Assembly: GCF_030463535.1 (NCBI RefSeq)
Contig: NC_132901.1
Span: 8,066,959 to 8,130,958, forward strand
DNA length: 64,000 nucleotides
From: Salminus brasiliensis
Lineage: Eukaryota > Chordata > Actinopteri > Characiformes > Bryconidae
Direction of reading: 5' to 3'
In this document: positions 55,261-64,000 of the stretch, in pieces
Position numbering within the stretch: position 1 is the first letter of the stretch
How the letters are laid out: every line of letters starts with the position of its first letter
The notes under the pieces: model-generated
What the model was told of the DNA's origin: nothing
Databases searched by the model: none
What the model saw: only the letters and a program-made list of their open reading frames with translations
Program-made: the position numbers and the translations under genes

Positions 55261-55924
55261 ACTCACAAATCCAGCAAAAGAGCCTGTTTCTGATCTTAGC
55301 TTGTTTGTTTCAAATAAGGCAGTTTCCCGGATACTCTGTATTAAGAATGTAATATACGGGAAGAGTACATATATGTTACTTTGTATATATGTATTGTTTT
55401 ACACCCCCCCGTATGCGTTGGTAAAATCAGAACTATACGTCTTAATAAATCCTGATAGTCGCCGTCAACGCCGCTGTGGCGAAAAACAGATTAAGCCCTG
55501 TAGATTAAAAATGCGCGGGAAGGCGAACAAAGAGTTGATCATATTTGTTTGTTTCAATAAAGTCAATGATGGTGGTTATGAATCTCGGTTACTCCGGTTA
55601 CTTTGTTAAGAAGCTCATTTTCAGGAGGAAAAAACATAATTTATATATATATATGACATTATATTCTTATATAATAATGTGATTATTATATAAGAATACA
55701 TATTGTTTTCCATTTACCCCGTTTGCGTTGATTAAATCAGAATTATACAGAACATCGCCGTCAACGCCGCTTTGGCGAAAAATAATGTGCCGCCTGCACG
55801 GTGGGTACAAATGCGCGGGTAGGCGAACAAAGAGAATGCTGCTCAGGGGAGGGGGAAGGGAGGAGGAGAAAAGGGAGGGGAGGGGAGGGGAAAAGGGAGT
55901 GTGGGGGGTTGGGAAGAAGCGAGC
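55261..55924. other. H4-H2B spacer, R4
   Basis: Nearly the same as R3, including the CGGTTACTCCGGTTAC duplication and the short G-rich tract (about 55847-55913). Confidence 0.8.
55662..55698. repeat. AT-rich perfect palindrome (R4)
   Basis: 17-base arms, GTG loop. Confidence 0.9.
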
Positions 55925-56434
<510 letters not shown>

Positions 56435-56464
56435 ATGGTGATAGCGGCGTAATCCAAACCCAAC

Positions 56465-56480
56465 GGCTCTTTTAAGAGCC
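56465..56480 (+). terminator. Histone 3' stem-loop, H2B R4
   Basis: GGCTCTTTTAAGAGCC, then TTCGAAAGAGC. Confidence 0.95.
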
Positions 56481-56984
56481 ACCCACGGTTTCTTCGAAAG
56501 AGCAGTTTTATTCAAGAACAAAGTCGCCGATGGTAAGCTATAATACTAATTATTATTATTAATATTATTATTATTTTTTTCCCCCCATGAGTGCTTCTGC
56601 AGCCATTATTGTAAAAGGAATGCCCTTCAGTGTATGTATGTATGTATGTAAATCAACTTACTTAGTTGTTTGTCTGCATTTAATTGGTATAGTATACTAA
56701 GATTCAGGGGCAGAGCAGCAAACTAAAATACTGTGCCATACTAACTGTATGGCGTGGGGTTGTAATGCTAAGTGGGATAAATGAAGCTGCACATCACCTG
56801 TGAAAGACCAGTCCAGAGGAGATAAGCTTTACAGGTGGGGAATAGTGAGGCAGGAAACCATACTAGGGTTGACTTGAAGCCTAGAACTATACACTTGATC
56901 TTTGTAATGAAAGCTGTCTAGTATATATAACCAGGCATACGGTTAGGAAAGAGAGGAAATAAGTATCTCCACAAGCTTTTTTTG
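56481..56984. other. Unique part of H2B-H1 spacer, R4
   Basis: As R3, including the extra GTAT unit; one A for C near 56824 (GATAAGC). No gene. Confidence 0.7.
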
Positions 56985-58391
56985 TTGGGTCACAGAAGGG
57001 TGAAGTTATTCAAAGCCTTAGGTTTATGGTGAGATTTGAGTGAGCAAGAATAGGTTCAGAGCTAGACTTTTGATGTAGAGGGTCGGAGCAAGGCAAAAGG
57101 ACGAGGGTAGAGTAAGTAAAATAGTATGGCGGTCAAAGGCCTCAGGTTTATGATGAAGGTGGATTGAGTTAAAGTGACCGTGAGCTTAGGCCTTTGCCTT
57201 AGGATACAAAGGAAGGTTCAGTAAAAGTGAATTTCAGCATTAGCCATCAGCCTGATGATTTGGATACACATGGCCTCGGCCTACTGAGGAATGCACATCT
57301 AAGTAGAATGGTCATGACTGCATGGAATGGGTTAAATGAAAGTAAAAGTTTAAAAATAATAATTTGGTGTGTTGCTTATTGAGATAGAGTGAGGGATGGG
57401 GTTAATTTGTTTTAGGACAAGAATGAGATTGCAGTTGTTTCATGTGAGGGGTTCGAATGAGGATGGAGTGATTTTGTTTAATGGTTGGAGGAAGGATGGG
57501 GTTATTTCATTTTAGGTTTTGTGAGAGAAGGTGGTGGGGTTTGTATTAGAGTATGAATGGAAATGGGTTATTTTATTTTGGGATTAGACGGCAGATGGGG
57601 TTATTTGGTTTCATGGTTAGAATGATGTTAAGGTTATGTTGTACTAGGTTAAGAGGGAGGACAGAGTTATTTTGTATTAGGACTATTTGGTTTGGTTCAC
57701 TAAAAGATGAATTTGGTTGAAGCCTTAGGTTAATGGTGAGATTCGAGCGAGCAAGAATAGGTTCAGAGCTAGACTTATGATGTAGAGGGTCGGAGCAAGG
57801 CAAAAGGACGAGGGTAGAGTAAGTAAAATAGTATGGCGGTCAAAGGCCTCAGTTTTATGATGAAGGTGGATTGAGTTAAAGTGACGGTGAGTTTAAGCCT
57901 TTGCCTTAGGATACAAAGGAAGGTTCAGTAAAAGTGAGTTTCAACATTAGCCATCAGCCTGATGATTTGGATACACATGGCCTCGGCCTACTGAGGAATG
58001 CACATCTAAGTAGAATGGTCATGACTGCATGGAATGGGTTAAATGAAAGTAAAAGTTTAAAAATAATAATTTGGTGTGTTGCTTATTGAGATAGAGGGAG
58101 GGATGGGGTTAATTTGTTTTAGTACAAGAATGAGATTTGAGTTGTTTCATGTGAGGGGTTCGAATGAGGATGGAGTGATTTTGTATAATGGTTGGAGGAA
58201 GGATGGGGTTATTTTATTTAGGGTTGGAGAGAGAAAATGGTTATTTTCTATTAGGGTTAAAATGAAAAATGGGGTTTTAGGGTTTAAATGAGCTTGGGTT
58301 TATTTTGTATTGGGGTTAGAGTGAAGGTGCAGTTATTTTGTATTAGGCTTGAAAAAGGGCATGATAGTTTTATGTTATGTTTAGAATAAGT
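56985..58391. repeat. 709-bp higher-order repeat array, 2 copies (R4)
   Basis: The landmark GATTTGGATACACATGGCCT is at 57257 and 57964 (spacing 707). The region at 57380-57600 differs from R3 at several bases and resembles an internal R2 copy, suggesting exchange between arrays. Confidence 0.93.
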
Positions 58392-58501
58392 TTTGTCTTT
58401 TTTTTTTGTTATTTTGTTTTTTGTGTTTTAGGGTTGGGGGGGTGTATGCAGTTATTTTGTGTTAGGGTTAGTATGAGATTTTTGGCTATGGTATATTGGG
58501 T

Positions 58502-59026
58502 GTGTTACGAGTGCGTATTAGGGGACCTATGGAGAGCCGTTCCGAGTGTGGAAGCGCCGGTGACAAAGACGCATCGACGGTGGAAGTCATACTGCGCACA
58601 CACGGCAACACTGTGCTTTACACACTCCTCAAGGTCGCCTTGCACGACGAGCAAAACAACGCACCCACGTCTCGGATGCCCAGCACGCTCTCGACGAGGC
58701 TCTCCTCCAACGCACCGGATAACACTCGCCCAGTTCGTGGCACCTTTTGTCGCCGTTTTCCACCGATTAGCACGCCAAATGCGCCGCCGCCCGTTCGGCA
58801 CGCCGGTAGCGTGGCACGCTTCGGTGAGCGCCGTATTAAACGCGGCGTCGTTACGCTGCCCTTCCCGTCTTCTCAACACACGGTGGAGCCTCTCGGAGAC
58901 GAAAGAGCATTTCTACGCTCGCCAAGTTGAGCTTTCACCCATATTTCGCTCGACAAACGCCGAGAGAAAACACAAGTGCGAGACTGTCGCTGCCACACGG
59001 CTGTGCGGCATCGAGCGAGTTGAGTC
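58502..59026. other. CpG-rich block upstream of H1 (R5)
   Basis: Same as in R2-R4; overlapping open frames without a recognised domain. Confidence 0.6.
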
Positions 59027-59052
59027 TACAACGTTCTCATGTGGCTTTTAAG
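58967..59052 (+). promoter_or_regulatory. H1 promoter, R5
   Basis: AAAACACA 58967-58974, GCTTTTAAG 59044-59052; hairpin arms within 59067-59097. Confidence 0.85.
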
Positions 59053-59135
59053 GGCCGGCCCCCTCGCTGCAGCGGGAGGTTCTACAGAACGCTGCAGCAG
59101 TTTGTGCTCACTCGCGCTCTCAGCAAAGCAGAACA

Positions 59136-59741
59136 ATGGCAGAAGTCGCTCCAGCCCCAGCCGCCTCGGCGCCCGCCAAGGCCCCCAAGAAGAAGGCCGC
59201 CGGCCCCAGCGTGGGCGAGCTCATCGTCAAGGCCGTCTCGGCTTCCAAGGAGAGGAGCGGCGTGTCTCTCGCCGCCCTGAAGAAAGCCCTGGCTGCCGGC
59301 GGCTACGACGTCGAGAAGAACAACTCACGCGTTAAGCTCGCCGTCAAGAGCCTCGTCACCAAGGGCACTCTGGTGCAGACCAAAGGCACCGGCGCGTCGG
59401 GCTCTTTCAAGCTTAACAAGAAGCAGACCGAGGCAAAGAAGAAGCCGGCCGCCAAGAAACCGGCACCTAAAGCTAAGAAGCCGGCCGCCAAGAAACCAGC
59501 CGCGGCCAAGAAGCCCAAGAAGGTAGCAGCCAAGAAACCCACTGCGGCTAAGAAATCCCCCAAGAAGGCCAAGAAGCCCGTCGCGGCCGCTAAGAAGGCA
59601 GCGAAGAGCCCCAAGAAGGCCAAGAAGCCGGCGGCTCCCAAAAAGGCGACCAAGAGCCCAAAGAAAGCCAAAACGGTCAAGCCTAAAGCAGCTAAGCCCA
59701 AGGCGGCGAAGGCGAAAAAGGCTGCCCCTAAGAAGAAGTAA
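59136..59741 (+). CDS. Linker histone H1, 6-residue N-tail deletion (R5)
   Basis: A 201-residue H1. An in-frame 18-base loss turns [16 protein letters not shown] into [10 protein letters not shown], removing ARPKKA (about residues 22-28) just before the globular domain. The gap lies between GC-rich GCCGCC/GCCGGCC-like repeats, typical of slippage. The globular domain and the three SPKK motifs remain, so it probably still binds DNA with a shorter, less basic N-tail. It is the only histone gene of R5 in the window. Confidence 0.96.
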   Translation: MAEVAPAPAASAPAKAPKKKAAGPSVGELIVKAVSASKERSGVSLAALKKALAAGGYDVEKNNSRVKLAVKSLVTKGTLVQTKGTGASGSFKLNKKQTEAKKKPAAKKPAPKAKKPAAKKPAAAKKPKKVAAKKPTAAKKSPKKAKKPVAAAKKAAKSPKKAKKPAAPKKATKSPKKAKTVKPKAAKPKAAKAKKAAPKKK

Positions 59742-59784
59742 ACAGTAACGCCGTTTACCTTCATGACTTGTTTCTCTATTCAAC

Positions 59785-59800
59785 GGCTCTTTTAAGAGCC
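59785..59800 (+). terminator. Histone 3' stem-loop, H1 R5
   Basis: GGCTCTTTTAAGAGCC, 44 bases after the stop. Confidence 0.95.
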
Positions 59801-60159
59801 ACCCACAGTTTCATAAAAAAACAGCTTTTTTCCCCCCTTGTTACTGCATAATGAATTGATTGTTAAAAAAAAAAACACTCAACAACACAAAAATAGCTCT
59901 CATTACTTTCCCCACACAATAATTATATATGATCAATATATATTTTTTTTTTTGGTTTGGTCATACGTGTTACATTTGAGCGGGAAAGGGAAAGAAAACG
60001 CGGGGCACGAGTGGGGGTAAATGTTTCTTTCTTTAACCCGTTTTCTTTCTTCCTTTCTCTCTCTCGCTCACACAGACACACAGCACGAGAGGAGGGAGGG
60101 GGTCGGGTAGGAAAGCGAGCAGAGGTGGGAGGACGCTAGAGTCTGACGGCGGAAATGCG
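59801..60159. other. Spacer after H1, R5
   Basis: Matches the R4 H1-H2A spacer, with a slightly longer T run near 59944. No gene. Confidence 0.8.
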
Positions 60160-60218
60160 ATTGGCTGTTGGTGCGCGTAGCTTTTAGCCAATAGGACCGT
60201 AGGCGATTTTGCTATATC
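60160..60218 (+). promoter_or_regulatory. Orphan H2A promoter, R5
   Basis: Both CCAAT boxes (60160-60164 reverse, 60188-60192) and CTATATC (60212-60218) are intact, but the gene behind them is deleted 31 bases further on. Any transcript would enter the long spacer without a histone ORF or stem-loop. Confidence 0.75.
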
Positions 60219-60248
60219 AACGGCGCTCGTTGGCCGGCGTGCATTATT

Positions 60249-60251
60249 TCA
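60249..60251. other. Deletion scar: H2A and H3 lost (R5)
   Basis: GCATTATTTCA from the H2A leader joins AAATCGCC from the post-H3 spacer. Against R4 the missing segment is 1676 bp (46341 to 48017), with TCA shared at both ends, pointing to a microhomology-type junction. Confidence 0.93.
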
Positions 60252-62467
60252 AAATCGCCATATTTAACATGTGTTTTAATACATATTAATACGTTTCTTT
60301 AAATACCTATCAATATGATTATACATATTTAATAGTTTGGAAACAGTTCATTCACCCCAGCAAAAAGTTGAAGCCACTGCTACTTCAGTAGAACACTACA
60401 CTTTACACTATGTAGTGTTTAGGCCGGTTTTGGCCTATTACAAACGGCATTTGACATGGATGGAGCGTGGATCCCACCGCGTGGTGAAACTATACAACTG
60501 CAAGCACAGTTTCAGAGAGCAATGTATGTGTATATTTATATAATGAGAGCTTGATTTTGGGTACCTACGTTTCATACATATGCAAAATGAGTTTGATTCC
60601 ATAGAGAGTAAGCGAGACCAGCTGTGGGGCCGCAGTAAAGGAGTTAAGTGTATATTCCGGAGAGGACCACCGTTGTTGTGGGAACGCAGACATATGTCAT
60701 GGATGGAGCGTGGATGCCATCGTGTGGTCAAACTAGGCAAATGCAAACGTTAACCACGTAGATTTATTCGTGTATGTGTGTGAATGTAACAGCTTTTTTC
60801 ATTTGATAGATGGTTGTGAACTCCAGTACGTCTACTAAATCATTTGTATTGCGGTGTTATTTTGGTTAGTGTTTTTTAAAGTACATTTTAAAAAATGTTT
60901 CTATTGAAGCATACTTCAGTTCAGGGCATTTTAGTAGCCAGCATGGTTACCAGTTCTCATGCTGCCAGGCAATGAAATGGAAACTTAATTTAGGGTAATT
61001 TTATACACATTAAATATGATTGTTAACTGCACCAACAAATCTAAAAAGTAATTACGTGTCTTACGTGATGATTTTCGTTTGGGCTTGGGTTTCATTTCAA
61101 CAATATGCTAACGATAACATACTCCAGACTGTATAATCTCCTTCCACAACTAGATAAAATGTCTTGTTTTGAAGAACGCTTGATAGAAGTCTTTAATAAA
61201 GGCACTTTATTAGCCATCATGACAACCAAACAGCATGCAGTTATGTAAAAAGCCACAAATTTACTCACTGCTAGAAGCCATTGAGACAAACTATAGAGTA
61301 GTGCACTTCTATGTAGGACCTTTATTTCCTTTTCTTTAGAGCCCTTAAACTCTGTGTATTAGCTTATATTGAGGTTACCATAATAATCATAAATCAGTAA
61401 AAAACACCGCTCATCTGCTATCAAGACCTGACCGAGGAGCTGGAGGCCAGTGGAGCAAAGCTAAAATATGGAAAAGCATACGCACCCTCAAATTGGTGCA
61501 AAAAAAAATAAATAATAATTTTAATCATTCAAGGCATAGGTAAGTAACAAATGAATACAAAAGTGCTAACAAAAGTGAATGAAAAGCCAGCCGTACTCAC
61601 TTGTGAATTCGCTTTTTTGATTTTGCTTCTTTAAACGTCTCTGTGGACCAAAAAAAAAAGATTAATTGTTTTACATTTTAACCACACGATGGCATCCACG
61701 CTCCATTTACGTACTATGACCACAGACTTAAAGCTTAGCCCTGAAACTCCATCAGAAGCCTAAAAGACTTGACTAGAGAAGTGCACTTCTGTGTAGTGTA
61801 TACAGTGTAAGGGATTTAGGAAGTGCCCTATTGCAAACGTCACCGTTGTTTTGGTATCGTGGATATATGTCATGGATGGAGCGTGGATGCCATCGTGTGG
61901 TCAAACTCGCAAATGCAAACGCTAAAAACATAGATGTATACGTGTATGTGTGTGAATGTTACAGCTTTTACATATGACAGATGGTTGTAAGTCTACTAAG
62001 ATCTACCAAGGAACATTTGGGCATTTTAGTAGCCAGCATGATAACCAGTTGTCATGCTACCAGGCAATGAAAACTTAATTTAGGGCACTGCAATTTTTAT
62101 ACACATTAAATATGATTGTTAACTGCACCAATACATCTAAAAAGTCATTACATGTCTTGCGGGATGATTTTTGTTTGGGTTTTAACAATATGCTAATGAT
62201 AAAGTAGGACAGAATTTTTTTTTACTCCAGACTGTATTACCTCCTTCCACAACTCGATCAAATGGCTTTAGATAAAGAATCCTTGATAGAAGCATTCTTT
62301 ATTTAAGGCACTTTTTTATCAGTTAGGTAAAAAGCCAACAATTCGCTCACTACTATAAGCCATTGAGACAAACTGTAGAGTAGTGCAATTCTATGAATGA
62401 CGTTTTTCCCCTCCCCCTTTAGAGCCCTTAAATTCTATGCTGTATGGTTATGTGTATGTATGTATGC

Positions 62468-62613
62468 ATCAGCTTATATTGAGGTTAACATAATAATCAT
62501 AAATCAATAAAGAACACCGCTCATCTGCTATCAAGACCTGACTAAGGAGCTAGAGGCCAGTGGAGCAAAGCTACAATTACGAAAAGCATACGCACAATCG
62601 GTGCAAAAAAATC
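62468..62613 (+). repeat. 146-bp inverted repeat, left arm (R5)
   Basis: Has the same single mismatch to its partner as R4 (CACAATCGGTG). Confidence 0.9.
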
Positions 62614-63341
62614 ATTTTAACCTGCCAGGTTTAGGTCAGAGACTTTCTTCAAGGCATAGGTAAGTAACAAATGAATACAAAAGTGCTAACAAAAGTGTAT
62701 CAAAAGCCAGCCGTACTCACTTGTGAATTAGCTTTTTTGTGCTTCTCAAATTGAACTCTTTCTCTTCTTTCTGATTTTGCTTCTTTAAATGTCTCTGTGG
62801 ACCAAGAAAAAAAAAACTAAAAAAAAAGATGAATTGTTTTATATTTTGCAGATTTACATTTTGACCACCAGATGGCATCCACGCTCCATTCACGTACTAC
62901 GACAACAGACTTAAAGCTTAGCCCTGAAACTCCATCAGAAGCCTAAGGGGTAGGTCTAGCCAAACTGCTTCCCCTCACCCTGACTTCATCATGAGCTCTA
63001 CACTTACTTTGCTTACCACAATGTCTTTCCATATTTCTTTATCATCCACTAACTGCAACATATGATAAAAGCAACATTACTTAAAGCAACATTAACTCCC
63101 TCTGTGTTTATCTAATCTAGCATGACTTTTATTAGAAGATGTAAAGCGAGCCTGAGAAATCCAAGGGGTAAACATGTAGTTTTAGTTGGCCTCATTAGGA
63201 GCTTTTCCCTTGTATGCAATAATATACCATTTATTCGATTTGTGTTTGTTCTTTCTTTCTTTAAATGTCTCTGTGGACACTATATCTTTAACTTGTAGTG
63301 TATTAGATTAACGACTACAATTCCCATGATGCCTAACTAAA

Positions 63342-63487
63342 GATTTTTTTGCACCGATGGTGCGTATGCTTTTCGTAATTGTAGCTTTGCTCCACTGGCC
63401 TCTAGCTCCTTAGTCAGGTCTTGATAGCAGATGAGCGGTGTTCTTTATTGATTTATGATTATTATGTTAACCTCAATATAAGCTGAT
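63342..63487 (-). repeat. 146-bp inverted repeat, right arm (R5)
   Basis: Complement of 62468-62613 apart from one base. Confidence 0.9.
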
Positions 63488-64000
63488 AAAACCTTGCCAA
63501 ATAAAATTATTTTTGCACAGATTTAATTGTGTGGGTATGAGACATGTTAGTATTATTCCTACATTCACTTCTCATTGGTGAAGATCTTCTCTAATGGCCA
63601 ATGTCAGTGTTAACACTTTACTGTACATCCTATACATTTGCACTCCTGGACACTACTAACACTTTATTATTATTACTTAATAATACAGTGTTATTATTAA
63701 ATTTTTATGTATCGTCATCTGTCCACTTCATTTCTTATTTTTCATAACTGCACTGTCCTTCATCTGCAGTTAGTTTCAAATGCATTTTCACATGTATTCT
63801 ATTTATCTGTCTATCTATCTATCTTGCAGTGTGGGTTCTAACTAGACAAAGGACTCCAAAAGTCATGTTTGTGTTTTTAAACCACAGTATTGACTTTGTC
63901 CTCATGTAACTCATGTATAGTGTAACTGGGTATCTCAGTATCTTCACCTGGATTTATTGATCCAAAACTGTAGTTTAGTGATGTCAAGGTTCAAATGTTT

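Larger units (their letters stand above)
60252..64000. other. Post-H3 spacer of R5 (cut by window end)
   Basis: Landmarks: module copies 60693-61763 and 61867-62946; inverted repeat arms 62468-62613 and 63342-63487; exon-like block 62721-62794 (minus); CTCF-like core 62865-62877; ZNF143-like motif 63314-63332. Small variants match R4. The window ends before the second CTCF-like core, the microsatellite and H4. Confidence 0.8.

Overview
The window is part of a tandem array of replication-dependent core and linker histone genes from a vertebrate, almost certainly a teleost fish. All genes are intronless and on the + strand. The repeated order is H1, H2A, H3, long spacer, H4, H2B, spacer, H1. 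Read circularly this is H4-H2B-H1-H2A-H3, the order I recall for the salmonid (trout) histone repeat. The protein sequences (207-residue H1 with SPKK motifs, 124-residue H2B starting MPEPAK) and spacer runs such as TTAGCATGCTAGCTAAC also look like a bony fish. I do not claim a species.

Four complete repeats and one partial repeat are visible. Counted from the H1 start codons they begin at 110 (R1), 15856 (R2), 31265 (R3), 45210 (R4) and 59136 (R5), so the periods are 15746, 15409, 13945 and 13926 bp. R5 is cut off by the window end. There are 21 histone gene copies: H1 x5, and H2A, H3, H4 and H2B x4 each. The R1 H3 is frameshifted by a 4-bp deletion near its start. R5 has lost H2A and H3 through a single 1676-bp deletion that leaves an orphan H2A promoter. 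Every surviving gene ends in the same histone 3' stem-loop, GGCTCTTTTAAGAGCC, 31 to 44 bases after its stop codon. This marks them as canonical S-phase histone genes with non-polyadenylated mRNAs.

Each repeat has five spacers. H1-H2A (about 0.54 kb) and H2A-H3 (about 0.6 kb) are short and carry promoters and microsatellites. H3-H4 (7.1-7.4 kb) has no recognisable gene. It holds a diverged 1.2-kb tandem module, a 146-bp inverted repeat, two ZNF143-like motifs, a family of CTCF-like motifs, a long (TG)n(AG)n tract and some exon-like fragments. H4-H2B (about 0.85 kb) contains a duplicated promoter-like block, an AT palindrome and a G-rich tract. H2B-H1 (2.7-4.2 kb) contains a 709-bp higher-order repeat built from 33-bp monomers, with four copies in R1 and R2 and two in R3 and R4, followed by about 0.5 kb of CpG-rich DNA upstream of H1.

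The products work together: H2A-H2B dimers and an H3-H4 tetramer form the nucleosome and H1 binds linker DNA. Shared small variants place R4 and R5 closest, with R3 next and R1/R2 forming another group, as expected for local unequal exchange or gene conversion. I see no clear new biological system. The least explained part is the regulatory-looking and repeat-rich H3-H4 spacer.
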